Source: Streptomyces koelreuteriae
Lineage (GTDB): Bacteria; Actinomycetota; Actinomycetes; Streptomycetales; Streptomycetaceae
Length of the DNA stretch: 64,000 bases
Assembly (NCBI RefSeq): GCF_018604545.1
Contig: NZ_CP075896.1
Span: 7,440,001-7,504,000 of the forward strand
Reading direction: 5' to 3'
The notes beneath the pieces were generated by a model. It was given only the letters and a program-made list of their open reading frames with translations, was not told the DNA's origin and searched no databases. Each line of letters begins with the position of its first letter. Positions within the stretch are counted from its first letter, which is position 1. Below are positions 1 to 8,664 of this stretch, piece after piece. A program made the translations under genes and the position numbers.

Positions 1-807
1 CTCGTACAGGAGGATGCCGAGGGCGAGGCTCACCAGCGCGTCGCCGAGGGTGAGGGCGGGCTGCGAGGCGACGAGCGGGCCGGCCTGCATGGAGTTCTCC
101 AGCAGAAACAGGGCGCACACGCCGGTCGCGGCGAAGGCGTACGTCTGCCACGCGGTGAAGAAACCCACGAGTCCCTGCTCATCCAGGATGTGCATGGCGG
201 CTTTCATCAGGGCCGCGGTCACCGCGTAGCTGATCGCCGTCGCGGCACCCAGGCAGGCGGCCCGGGCGCGGCCCTCCGGGCGCTTGAGGGCGGCGAGGGC
301 GAGGGCGACGACCGCGCCCGCGCACACGGCGAGCGCCGGAATCCAGCGGTCCAGCTCCACATGGGTGCGATTGCCCGAGGGGGACGCGGCGGCCAGCGCC
401 ACCGCCAGCCCTGCCACCACAACCGCCACGGCCAGCCAGCCCGCGCCCGGCAGATGCCGGTGCATCAGAAGAGAGGCAACGATGAGGGTGAGCGGCAGCT
501 CCAGCACGAACAGCGGCTGCACGATCGTCAGCGGCCCGGTAGCCAGCGCCAGCGCCTGGCAGACGGCGGCGCCGATCACCGCGAGGATGCCGGCCAGCCA
601 CACGGGCCGGCGCAGCAGATCGAGGATCAGCCCGGCCCGCAGCCCCTGGGAGCGTGGCACGGTGAGCGCCGCCTTGCGTTGCAGCACCGTCGCGACGGCG
701 TTGCTGAGGGCCGCGCAGACCGCGAAGACGACGGGGAGCACGGTGTGCAGCGTGGCCACCTCCCGGATCGGCGGGCGTGTGACGCCTGCGGTGCCTCCTC
801 CTGCCAT
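1..807 (-). CDS. DMT-family permease, 3' end beyond window edge
   Basis: Reading leftward from ATG at 807, an open frame of 269 codons runs off the window edge. The product is almost entirely hydrophobic, with about eight to nine predicted membrane helices visible, small-residue-rich segments and the short polar loops of drug/metabolite transporter (EamA-like) proteins. The N-terminus is a short Gly-rich tail followed directly by the first helix. It lies downstream of the thioesterase gene on the same strand but is separated from it by a hairpin, so it may be independently transcribed. The substrate cannot be told from sequence. The competing open frames on the other strand here have the amino-acid composition expected of GC-rich shadow frames. 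Family call confident, substrate unknown. Confidence 0.8.
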   Translation of the reverse strand, partial: MAGGGTAGVTRPPIREVATLHTVLPVVFAVCAALSNAVATVLQRKAALTVPRSQGLRAGLILDLLRRPVWLAGILAVIGAAVCQALALATGPLTIVQPLFVLELPLTLIVASLLMHRHLPGAGWLAVAVVVAGLAVALAAASPSGNRTHVELDRWIPALAVCAGAVVALALAALKRPEGRARAACLGAATAISYAVTAALMKAAMHILDEQGLVGFFTAWQTYAFAATGVCALFLLENSMQAGPLVASQPALTLGDALVSLALGILLYE

Positions 808-819
808 GGTCACCGGATC

Positions 820-860
820 GGGGCACGGGCGCGAACGGAGTGCCGAAGCGCGCGTGCCCC
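820..860 (-). terminator. hairpin between tesB and DMT gene
   Basis: GGGGCACG (820-827) pairs with CGTGCCCC (853-860), and the inner CGCG blocks extend the stem. It sits after the thioesterase stop and just ahead of the DMT gene. There is no clear T-run, as is common in Streptomyces. It could also be a leader structure of the DMT gene. Confidence 0.45.
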
Positions 861-898
861 GAGCGGCGCAAGGCCGGGCCGGACGGGCCGCGAACCGG

Positions 899-1771
899 TC
901 AGTCCAGCTTGCGGAAGAGTCCCTCCTGCACGACCGAGACGACCAGCCGGCCCTCGGTGTCGTAGATCCGGCCCCGGGCCAGACCGCGGCCGCCGACCGC
1001 GATCGGCGACTCCTGGTCGTACAGCAGCCAGTCGTCGGCGCGGAACGGGCGGTGGAACCACATCGCGTGGTCCAGGGACGCCATGTCGAAGCCCCGCGGG
1101 CCCCACAGCGGCTCCACCGGGATGCGGACGGCGTCCAGGAGGGTCATGTCGCTGGCGTAGGTGAGGGCGCAGGTGTGGACCAGCGGGTCGTCGCCCAGCG
1201 GTCCGACCGCGCGCATCCACACCGCGCTGCGCGGTTCGGAGTCCTCGACCTCCTCGGTGGTCCAGCGCAGCCGGTCCACATAGCGGATGTCGAAGGGCTG
1301 GCGGCGGGCCATCCGCTCCAGCTGCTCGGGCAGCGCGCCCAGGTGCTCACGGATCTCGTCCGTGACCGTGGGCAGGGACTCCGGGTCCGGGACCTTGCGG
1401 GCCGGCGGCAGCTGGTGCTCGAAGCTGCCCTCCTCCGGCTTGTGGAAGGAGGCGGTGAGATTGAATATCGTCCGGCCCTGCTGCACGGCGGTGACCCGGC
1501 GGGTCGTGAACGACCGCCCGTCGCGCACCCGCTCGACCTGGTAGACGATCGGCACACCTGGGATGCCCGGGCGCAGGAAGTACGCGTGCAGCGAGTGCAC
1601 CGGGCGGTCGCCCTCCGTGGTGCGGCCGGCGGCGACCAGGGCCTGGCCCGCCACCTGGCCGCCGAAGACCCGCTGCAGGGACTCCTGCGGGCTGCGGCCG
1701 CGGAAGATGTTGACCTCGATCTGCTCCAGGTCGAGCAGGTCGACGAGTCTCTCGGCCGGGTTCGTCGTCAT
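899..1771 (-). CDS. tesB: acyl-CoA thioesterase II
   Basis: The 290-aa product matches the TesB double-hotdog acyl-CoA thioesterase, which hydrolyses acyl-CoA to free acid and CoA in the cytoplasm. Visible hallmarks are the N-terminal hotdog with FGGQVAGQAL and HSLHAYFLRPG, and the C-terminal hotdog with the Asp of TYASDMTLLD, the Ser/Asp of ASLDHAMWFHRPF and the Gln of VVSVVQEGLFR, corresponding to the Asp-Thr/Ser-Gln catalytic set of E. coli TesB. The frame is open 25 codons further upstream, but ATG 1771 is chosen because the family starts near here and a GGAGAG sequence lies about 8 nt before it. Length is normal. The helicase gene lies just upstream on the same strand (stop at 1809), so the two may be cotranscribed. 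Confidence 0.92.
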   Translation of the reverse strand: MTTNPAERLVDLLDLEQIEVNIFRGRSPQESLQRVFGGQVAGQALVAAGRTTEGDRPVHSLHAYFLRPGIPGVPIVYQVERVRDGRSFTTRRVTAVQQGRTIFNLTASFHKPEEGSFEHQLPPARKVPDPESLPTVTDEIREHLGALPEQLERMARRQPFDIRYVDRLRWTTEEVEDSEPRSAVWMRAVGPLGDDPLVHTCALTYASDMTLLDAVRIPVEPLWGPRGFDMASLDHAMWFHRPFRADDWLLYDQESPIAVGGRGLARGRIYDTEGRLVVSVVQEGLFRKLD

Positions 1772-1808
1772 GAGTGGAACTCTCCTGTGGTCGCTGCGGT
1801 CCGGCCGT

Positions 1809-4322
1809 TCACAGCTGGCCGACGTCGGTGACGCGGACGATGGCACGGCCCTCCGCGTCGGAGGCGGTCAGGTCGACCTCCGCGCTGATGCCCCAGTCGT
1901 GGTCGCCGTTCGGGTCGTGGAAGATCTGCCGGACCCGCCACAGGGCGTTCTCCGGCTCCTCCTCGATGAGCAGCAGCTTGGGGCCGCGGGCGTCGGGGCC
2001 GGTGCCGAGGTCCTCGTACTCGTCGAAGTACTTGTCCAGCGCCTCGCCCCACGCGTCGGCGTCCCAGCCGGACTCCCCGTCCATCTCGCCCAGCGTCTCG
2101 ACCTGGTCGAGGGCGGCCAGCTCGACCCGGCGGAACATGGCGTTGCGGACCAGCACGCGGAAGGCGCGGGCGTTCGCGGTGACCGGCTTGACCTCGTCGG
2201 CCTTCTCCTGGGCCTCCTCGGCGGTCATCTCCGCCGGGTTGGCCAGCTGCTCCCACTCGTCCAGCAGGCTGGAGTCGACCTGGCGCACCATCTCGCCCAG
2301 CCAGGCGATCAGGTCTTCCAGATCCTCGGACTTGAGGTCGTCGGGGACGGTGTGGTCCAGGGCCTTGAAGGCGCTGGCGAGATAGCGCAGCACGATGCCC
2401 TCGGTGCGGGCCAGCTCGTAGTGGGACACCAGCTCCGTGAAGGACATCGCCCGTTCGTACATGTCACGGATGACCGACTTCGGCGACAGCGGATGGTCGC
2501 CGACCCAGGGGTGGCTCTTGCGGTAGGTGTCGTACGCGTGGAAGAGCAGCTCCTCCAAGGGCTTGGGGTACGTGATGTCCTGGAGCCGCTCCATGCGCTC
2601 CTCGTACTCGACCCCGTCGGCCTTCATCAGGGCGACGGCCTCGCCGCGCGCCTTGTTCTGCTGGGCGGCGAGGATCTGCCGCGGATCGTCGAGCGTCGAC
2701 TCCACGACGGACACCATGTCGAGGGCGTACGACGGGGACTCGGGGTCCAGCAGTTCGAACGCGGCGAGCGCGAACGTGGACAGCGGCTGGTTGAGCGCGA
2801 AGTCCTGCTGGAGGTCCACCGTGAGGCGGACGATGCGGCCCTCGGCGTCCGGCTGGTCGAGCTTCTCGACGATGCCGCCGTCCAGCAGCGAACGGTAGAT
2901 CGCGATGGCCCGGCGGATGTGCCGCAACTGCTGCTTGCGCGGCTCGTGGTTGTCCTCCAGCATGCGGCGCATCGCCTCGAAGGCGTTGCCGGGGCGGGCG
3001 ATCACCGACAGCAGCATCGTGTGCGTCACCCGGAACCGGGAGGCCAGCGGCTCCGGTTCGGAACCGATGAGCTTCTCGAAGGTCTGCTCCGACCAGGCGA
3101 CGAAGCCCTCCGGCGCCTTCTTGCGGACGACCTTGCGGCGCTTCTTCGGATCGTCGCCCGCCTTGGCCAGCGCCTTCTCGTTCTCCACGACGTGCTCGGG
3201 CGCCTGCGCGACGACGAAGCCCTCCGTGTCGAAACCGGCCCGCCCGGCGCGGCCCGCGATCTGGTGGAACTCCCGGGCCCGCAGGGTGCGTACGCGAGTG
3301 CCGTCGTACTTGGTGAGGGCCGTGAACAGCACCGTGCGGATGGGGACGTTGACGCCCACGCCGAGCGTGTCCGTGCCGCAGATGACCTTCAGCAGACCGG
3401 CCTGCGCCAGCTTCTCCACCAGGCGGCGGTACTTGGGCAGCATGCCCGCGTGGTGGACGCCGATGCCGTGCCGGACGTAGCGGGAGAGGTTGCGGCCGAA
3501 CTTCGTGGTGAAGCGGAAGTTGCCGATCAGCTCGGCGATCCGCTCCTTCTCCTCACGCGAGCACATGTTGATGCTCATCAGCGCCTGCGCCCGCTCCACG
3601 GCCTGCGCCTGCGTGAAGTGCACGATGTAGACGGGCGCCTGCCGGGCCTCCAGCAGGTCGGTCAGCGTCTCGGTGAGCGGGGTGTAGCGGTACTCGTACG
3701 ACAGCGGCACCGGGCGGGTCGCCGAGCGGACCACCGCGGTGGGGCGGCCGGTGCGGCGGGTGAGGTCCTTCTCGAAGAAGGAGACGTCGCCGAGCGTCGC
3801 CGACATCAGCACGAACTGCGCCTGCGGCAGTTCCAGGATCGGGATCTGCCAGGCCCAGCCGCGGTCGCCCTCCGCGTAGAAGTGGAACTCGTCCATCACG
3901 ACCTGGCCGACGTCCGCGTCCTTGCCGTCGCGCAGCGCGATCGACGCCAGGACCTCGGCGGTGCAGCAGATGACGGGGGCGTCGGAGTTCACGGACGCGT
4001 CGCCGGTCAGCATGCCGACGTTCTCGGTGCCGAAGATCTTGCACAGTTCGAAGAACTTCTCCGACACCAGCGCCTTGATCGGAGCCGTGTAGAAGGTGAC
4101 CTCGTCGCGGGCCAGCGCGGCGAAGTGCGCACCCGCCGCGATCATGCTCTTGCCGGAACCGGTGGGTGTCGACACGATCACGTTCGCGCCGGAGACCACC
4201 TCGATCAGCGCCTCCTCCTGGTGGGGATAGAGCGTGAGACCCCGCTCGCCGGCCCACGACTCGAAGGCTTCGTACAAGGCATCGGGGTCGGGGGTCCGCG
4301 GGAGCTGATCGATGAGGGTCAC
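1809..4322 (-). CDS. DEAD/DEAH-box RNA helicase with DUF3516 C-terminus
   Basis: An 837-aa superfamily 2 helicase. Motif I TPTGSGKS lies near residue 50, motif II is DEFH, motif III SATL, and the C-terminal RecA lobe carries HHAGMLPKYRR, GTDTLGVGVNVP and QIAGRAGRAG, the Ski2-like arrangement. About 400 residues follow that correspond to the DUF3516 region seen in actinobacterial proteins of this size. The expected role is ATP-dependent RNA unwinding or turnover. GTG at 4322 is preferred (VTLIDQLP is the usual N-terminus of the family), although an in-frame ATG lies 20 codons upstream at 4382 and the GTG has only a close G-run as ribosome-binding site. It is divergent from the membrane hydrolase gene. 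Confidence 0.9.
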   Translation of the reverse strand: MTLIDQLPRTPDPDALYEAFESWAGERGLTLYPHQEEALIEVVSGANVIVSTPTGSGKSMIAAGAHFAALARDEVTFYTAPIKALVSEKFFELCKIFGTENVGMLTGDASVNSDAPVICCTAEVLASIALRDGKDADVGQVVMDEFHFYAEGDRGWAWQIPILELPQAQFVLMSATLGDVSFFEKDLTRRTGRPTAVVRSATRPVPLSYEYRYTPLTETLTDLLEARQAPVYIVHFTQAQAVERAQALMSINMCSREEKERIAELIGNFRFTTKFGRNLSRYVRHGIGVHHAGMLPKYRRLVEKLAQAGLLKVICGTDTLGVGVNVPIRTVLFTALTKYDGTRVRTLRAREFHQIAGRAGRAGFDTEGFVVAQAPEHVVENEKALAKAGDDPKKRRKVVRKKAPEGFVAWSEQTFEKLIGSEPEPLASRFRVTHTMLLSVIARPGNAFEAMRRMLEDNHEPRKQQLRHIRRAIAIYRSLLDGGIVEKLDQPDAEGRIVRLTVDLQQDFALNQPLSTFALAAFELLDPESPSYALDMVSVVESTLDDPRQILAAQQNKARGEAVALMKADGVEYEERMERLQDITYPKPLEELLFHAYDTYRKSHPWVGDHPLSPKSVIRDMYERAMSFTELVSHYELARTEGIVLRYLASAFKALDHTVPDDLKSEDLEDLIAWLGEMVRQVDSSLLDEWEQLANPAEMTAEEAQEKADEVKPVTANARAFRVLVRNAMFRRVELAALDQVETLGEMDGESGWDADAWGEALDKYFDEYEDLGTGPDARGPKLLLIEEEPENALWRVRQIFHDPNGDHDWGISAEVDLTASDAEGRAIVRVTDVGQL

Positions 4323-4466
4323 GCCCCCATCTTGCCTGGCCTGATGCCCGATGGGGGAATCGGCTGCGGGCTCGAAGATCACGAACGCTACGCTGGGTCG
4401 CCGACGACATGTCAGCGCACCCGGTCAACTGGACAGCGGCACACGAGGAATGGGGCGGCAACGGCC

Positions 4467-5261
4467 ATGATGGGACCAGCACACTCACTGTCGGGCGCCG
4501 CCGCCTGGCTCGGCGTCGGCGCGGCGGCCGCCGCGGCCGGGCACCCGATGCCCTGGCCGGTCCTCCTCGTGGGTGCCCTGATCTGCGCCGGTGCCGCGCT
4601 CGCCCCGGACCTCGACCACAAGGCCGCCACCATCTCCCGGTCCTTCGGACCGCTCTCACGCTGGCTGTGCGAGATCGTGGACAAGCTGTCGTACGCCGTC
4701 TACAAGGCGACGAGGAAGCCGGGCGACCCGCGCCGCTCCGGGGGGCACCGGACGCTCACGCACACCTGGCTGTGGGCGGTCCTGATCGGTGCGGGCACCT
4801 CGGTCGTGGCGATCACCAGTGACCGCTGGGGCGTGCTGGCGATCCTCTTCGTACACATGGTCCTGGCCATCGAGGGTCTGCTGTGGCGGGCGGCGCGCGG
4901 CTCCAGCAGCGATGTCCTGGTGTGGCTGCTGGCCGCGACCACGGCGTGGATCCTCGCGGGTGTCCTGGACAAGCCGGGCAACGGCGCGGACTGGCTGTTC
5001 GCGGCGCCGGGGCAGGAGTACCTGTGGCTGGGGCTGCCGGTCGTGCTGGGGGCGATCGTCCACGACATCGGGGACGCGCTCACCGTGTCCGGGTGCCCGA
5101 TCCTGTGGCCCATACCCGTGGGGCGCAAGCGCTGGTACCCGCTCGGGCCGCCGAAGGCCCTGCGGTTCCGGGCGGGCAGCTGGGTCGAGCTCAGGGTGCT
5201 GATGCCGGTGTTCATGCTGCTCGGCGGGGTGGGCTGCGCGGCGGCGCTCAACTTCATCTGA
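4467..5261 (+). CDS. YdjM-family membrane metal-dependent hydrolase
   Basis: A 264-aa integral membrane protein of the LexA-regulated inner-membrane hydrolase (YdjM/DUF457-type) family. Family features seen are the early GAALAPDLDHKAAT segment (acidic and His metal ligands), GGHRTLTHTW (residues about 85-95) and a late VHDIGDALTVSGCP, separated by hydrophobic helices. The biochemical reaction is not established; YdjM is an SOS gene in E. coli. Two ATG codons are adjacent (4467 and 4470), with GGGGCGG about 10 nt upstream. No LexA-like operator was evident by eye in the 144-bp divergent region shared with the helicase. Confidence 0.8.
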   Translation: MMGPAHSLSGAAAWLGVGAAAAAAGHPMPWPVLLVGALICAGAALAPDLDHKAATISRSFGPLSRWLCEIVDKLSYAVYKATRKPGDPRRSGGHRTLTHTWLWAVLIGAGTSVVAITSDRWGVLAILFVHMVLAIEGLLWRAARGSSSDVLVWLLAATTAWILAGVLDKPGNGADWLFAAPGQEYLWLGLPVVLGAIVHDIGDALTVSGCPILWPIPVGRKRWYPLGPPKALRFRAGSWVELRVLMPVFMLLGGVGCAAALNFI

Positions 5262-5265
5262 GCGC

Positions 5266-5288
5266 GCCCCGGGCCTGAAAGGCGGGGC
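5266..5288. terminator. bidirectional hairpin between convergent genes
   Basis: GCCCC..CCT, loop GAA, AGG.GGGGC lies exactly between the stop of the YdjM-like gene and the stop of the L31 gene on the other strand. The position suits a shared terminator. Confidence 0.5.
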
Positions 5289-5534
5289 TCAGGCGCCGCC
5301 GTACCGCCGCTCGAACCGGGCGACCCGGCCCTCCGAGTCCACCGTGCGGGCCTTGCCCGTGTAGAAGGGGTGGCTCTCCGAGGAGATCTCCACGTCCACG
5401 ACGGGGTAGGTCTCGCCGTCGTCCCATTCGATGCGTTCGCCGCTGGTCGCGGTGGACCGGGTCAGGAAGGCGTATCCGGCGGTCCGGTCGCGGAAGACGA
5501 CGGGGTGGTAGTCGGGGTGCTGGTCCTGCTGCAT
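5289..5534 (-). CDS. rpmE2: 50S ribosomal protein L31, type B (zinc-independent)
   Basis: The 81-aa protein has the L31 core ([33 protein letters not shown]) and ends with FERRYGGA. It contains no cysteine, so it is the C-minus form that replaces the zinc-binding L31 when zinc is scarce; this role and Zur control are known for the family. A good ribosome-binding site (GAGGAG) precedes the ATG. The DUF5709 gene lies only 14 nt upstream on the same strand, so the two are probably cotranscribed. Any Zur box would be upstream of 6019, and none was recognised with confidence. Confidence 0.93.
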   Translation of the reverse strand: MQQDQHPDYHPVVFRDRTAGYAFLTRSTATSGERIEWDDGETYPVVDVEISSESHPFYTGKARTVDSEGRVARFERRYGGA

Positions 5535-5548
5535 GGATGCTCCTCGTC

Positions 5549-6019
5549 TCAGCCGGACAGGGTGTCCTCGTCGACGACGTGCACGGCGGCCTCCTCGGCC
5601 GACGCCGCGGCGCCGTCGATGCCCACGTCCATGGCGACCAGCGCGCTCTCCTCGTCCTCGTGCGCGCCCTCGTCGGGTGCCACGAGCCGGCCGGAGCGGG
5701 CGTCGCCGACCTCGTTGTCCAGGAGTTCCCCGTCGGTGCCCTGGCAGTCCCCGAGGCCGTCACCGTCGGGGGCGGCGGCGTCCGGCAGCTCCTCGGAGAG
5801 CCGCTGGTCCAGCGTCTCGCCCGCGTGCCGCTCGGCCGCCGTCACACCGAGGTGCTCGACGGCCCAGGGCCGCTCGGGAGGGGACCAGCCCCGGTCCAGG
5901 GGATCGTCGACGCCGTCGTCCACCAGGGTGTCCTCGGCGTCGAGCAGCCCCGTGTCCTCTCGCTGCTCGTCTTGATCCGGTTGGTAGACATCGTCTCCCC
6001 AACCGTCGGACCTGTTCAC
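5549..6019 (-). CDS. DUF5709 acidic protein
   Basis: A 156-aa very acidic soluble protein matching the actinobacterial DUF5709 family: an N-terminal [10 protein letters not shown]-like start, [27 protein letters not shown] and a C-terminal stretch ending [15 protein letters not shown]. Function is unknown. It has no signal peptide and no membrane helix. It sits immediately upstream of the alternative L31 gene, which suggests shared expression; whether this reflects a zinc response is inference only. Confidence 0.8.
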   Translation of the reverse strand: MNRSDGWGDDVYQPDQDEQREDTGLLDAEDTLVDDGVDDPLDRGWSPPERPWAVEHLGVTAAERHAGETLDQRLSEELPDAAAPDGDGLGDCQGTDGELLDNEVGDARSGRLVAPDEGAHEDEESALVAMDVGIDGAAASAEEAAVHVVDEDTLSG

Positions 6020-6882
6020 GGGTACCTCCAGGGGGTGGGGACGGGCCCGTTCTCACCGGGGCCCGCGCCGGGCCGCCGCCGCACGGAGCACTGACGCCGC
6101 CCGCCGCCGAACCGCTCCGGTTCCCGGGCGTTCCCCGAGCCGGTGCCTGATTCCAGCCTTCCACCCGGCCTCGTCCCCGCGCAACGCCACGGGCCCCTGC
6201 CGGGGGCTCGGCCGTGCCCTTGAGGACTCTGGCCTGCCGCAGACGCCGGGGCCCTCCGCCCGGTGGGTGGAATCCCGATCTGTCTATCGCCCAGGGGCGG
6301 GGCGAGTGGGCTGGTCACCCCTGCTGACGGCGGCCGTGTCCGCGAGATCGGCGGCTGCCGGCCGGCCAAGGGCCGTGTGGGTCCCGGCCGCCCGGCCCGG
6401 CCGTCGCCGCGTGGCCGACCACTCCGGACATGCCGAGCTGGGTCGGCCGTCCGGACGCGTCGACTTCCCGGCGACGGCCGGGCCGAAGGCCCCGCGCTCA
6501 GCGCCCTCGGCCTCGCGCTCCGGCCTTCGGCGTCTTCGGTCTCGCGGTCTGGCCCTCGGCGCTCCGGCCTTCGGCATCTTCGGGCCCGCAGCGCTTCAGG
6601 CCTCGTGCTCCGGCCTTCGGTGTCCTCGGCCTGGCGCCCTGGCCCTCGGCGCTTCAGGCCTCGCGCTACGGCCCGCGGCGCCATCGGCTCAGCGCGCCCC
6701 GGCCCCGGCACCGACACCCCGGCCCCGGTATTCCCGGCTTAGGCGTCCCGGCCCCAGCGCCCAGCCCCGGTGTCCCCGACTTGGGCGTCCCGGCCCCGGC
6801 ATCCCCGGCCCGGGCGCCCCGGCCCCCCCAAAAAAGCCGAGGCCCACCCATCGCCGCCCCCACACCGCAGGTCCGGCGCGCG
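6020..6882. other. 863-bp gene-free stretch
   Basis: No convincing gene is seen between DUF5709 and the ABC exporter. Several frames stay open here on both strands, but only because of extreme GC content and low-complexity repeats (see 6484-6835). The first ~150 bp should contain the promoter of the DUF5709-rpmE2 pair. Confidence 0.6.
6484..6835. repeat. degenerate tandem repeats, C-rich
   Basis: Two families of imperfect tandem units are visible. The first (about 6505-6665) repeats GCTCCGGCCTTCGG..TTCGG with GCGGTCTGGCCCTCGG or GCGCCCTGGCCCTCGG variants. The second (about 6705-6830) repeats a GGCGTCCCGGCCCCGG-like unit roughly every 20-40 bp. In one forward frame the second family reads as Gly/Pro/Val-rich peptide, but no start, ribosome-binding site or recognisable domain supports a gene. 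Confidence 0.6.
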
Positions 6883-8664
6883 TCACCCGTGCCAAGACCT
6901 CCACAACGCCGCGTACGCCCCCTCCGCCGCCACCAGTTCCTCGTGGCTGCCCAGTTCGCTGATGCGGCCGTTCTCGACGACGGCGATGACGTCCGCGTCG
7001 TGGGCGGTGTGGAGGCGGTGTGCGATGGCTACGACGGTGCGGCCGTCGAGGACGCGGGCCAGGGAGCGTTCCAGGTGGCGGGCGGCCCTGGGGTCGAGGA
7101 GGGACGTCGCCTCGTCCAGGACCAGCGTGTGCGGGTCCGCGAGGACCAGGCGGGCCAGGGCGATCTGCTGGGCCTGGGCCGGGGTGAGCGCCAGGCCGCC
7201 GGAGCCGACCTCGGTGTCCAGGCCGTCGTCGAGAGCCCGGGCCCAGCCGTCCGCGTCGACCGCGCCCAGCGCCGCCCAGAGTTCGGCCTCGACCGCGTCG
7301 GTCCGGGCGAGGCGGAGGTTGTCGCGCAGGGAGCCGACGAAGACGTGGTGCTCCTGGTTGACCAGCGCGACATGGGCGCGGACGCGTTCCGCCGGCATCC
7401 GGGACAGCTCGGCGTCGCCCAGGGTGATCCGGCCGTCCCGGGGCGCGTAGATCCCGGCGAGCAGCCGGCCCAGCGTCGACTTGCCCGCACCCGAGGGCCC
7501 GACCAGGGCCAGCCGGGTGCCGGGGGAGACCTCCAGGGACACCTTGCGCAGGACGTCCACGCCCTCCAGATAGCCGAAGTGCACCCGGTCGGCCCGCACA
7601 TGGCGTCCCTCGGGCGCCACGGAGGAGTCGCCGGCCTCCGGTTCGATGTCCCGGACCCCGACCAGCCGGGCCAGCGACACCTGGGCCACCTGCAGCTCGT
7701 CGTACCAGCGCAGGATCATGCCCACCGGGTCGACGAGCATCTGGGCGATCAGCGCCCCCGTCGTGAGCTGCCCGACGTCGATCCAGCCCCGCAGGGCGAA
7801 CACACCGCCGACCAGCAGGACCGAGGCGAGGACGGTCACGTGGGTGACGTTGAAGACCGGGAAGAGCACCGACCGCAGCCACAGCGTGTAGCGCTCCCAG
7901 GCCGTCCACTCCTTGATCCGGCGCTCGGAGAGGGCCACCCGGCGATCACCGAGGCGGTGCGCCTCGACCGTACGCCCGGCGTCCACCGTCTCGGCGAGCG
8001 CGGCGGCCACCGCGGCGTACCCGGCGGACTCCGAGCGGTACGCGGCCGGCGCCCGCCGGAAGTACCAGCGGCAGCCGACCACCAGCACCGGCAGGGCGAG
8101 CAGCACGGCGAGCGCCAGCGGCGGCGCCGTCACCACCAGCCCGCCCATCAGCAGCACCACCCACACCACGCCGATCGACAACTGCGGCACGGCCTCGCGC
8201 ATGGCGTTGCCCAGCCGGTCGATGTCCGTCGTGATCCGCGACAGCAGGTCCCCGGTCCCGGCCCGCTCCAGCACGCCGGGCGGCAGCCCGACCGACCGCA
8301 CGAGGAAGTCCTCACGCAGATCGGCCAGCATCCGCTCACCGAGCATCGCGCCGCGCAGCCGCACCTGGTGGACGAACGCCGCCTGGACGGCGAGCGCGGC
8401 CACGAACAGCCCCGCCGTGAGTTCCAGCCGCAGGTCCCGGGTGCCCGCGGACACCCTCTCCACGAGCCCGCCCAGCAGCCACGGACCGGCCATCGAGGCG
8501 ATGACGGCGACCGTGTTGACGGTGATGAGCAGTACGAACGCCCGGCGGTGCCGGCGCAGCAGTTCGCCCGCGTAGGCGCGGACGGTCGCGGGGGCGCCGA
8601 CCGGCAGGGTGTTCGCCGTCGTCGGGGCGGCCGGGTCGTACGCCGGTGGCGCGACGCCGATCAT
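6883..8664 (-). CDS. ABC exporter half-transporter, subunit B (intact Walker A)
   Basis: A 593-aa half-transporter: six-helix ABC exporter membrane domain (residues ~45-330) followed by a nucleotide-binding domain. Walker A is GPSGAGKST, Walker B LVLDEATSLLD, and the H-loop IAHRLHTA is present, but the signature is LTPAQAQQ instead of LSGGQ. The ATG overlaps the upstream subunit stop by four bases (ATGA), so the pair is translationally coupled and most likely forms a heterodimer. With subunit A it builds one complete ATP site (this Walker A/B plus A's LSGGQ) and one degenerate site. Lipid, peptide and drug exporters all share this fold; the substrate is unknown. Confidence 0.9.
   Translation of the reverse strand: MIGVAPPAYDPAAPTTANTLPVGAPATVRAYAGELLRRHRRAFVLLITVNTVAVIASMAGPWLLGGLVERVSAGTRDLRLELTAGLFVAALAVQAAFVHQVRLRGAMLGERMLADLREDFLVRSVGLPPGVLERAGTGDLLSRITTDIDRLGNAMREAVPQLSIGVVWVVLLMGGLVVTAPPLALAVLLALPVLVVGCRWYFRRAPAAYRSESAGYAAVAAALAETVDAGRTVEAHRLGDRRVALSERRIKEWTAWERYTLWLRSVLFPVFNVTHVTVLASVLLVGGVFALRGWIDVGQLTTGALIAQMLVDPVGMILRWYDELQVAQVSLARLVGVRDIEPEAGDSSVAPEGRHVRADRVHFGYLEGVDVLRKVSLEVSPGTRLALVGPSGAGKSTLGRLLAGIYAPRDGRITLGDAELSRMPAERVRAHVALVNQEHHVFVGSLRDNLRLARTDAVEAELWAALGAVDADGWARALDDGLDTEVGSGGLALTPAQAQQIALARLVLADPHTLVLDEATSLLDPRAARHLERSLARVLDGRTVVAIAHRLHTAHDADVIAVVENGRISELGSHEELVAAEGAYAALWRSWHG

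Noticed and set aside
1563-4466. Very long open frame on the plus strand opposite the helicase gene
   Set aside because: Its translation is dominated by Arg, Val, Gly and Leu without motifs; it is the antisense shadow of the helicase. Only the part after 4,467 is a real gene.
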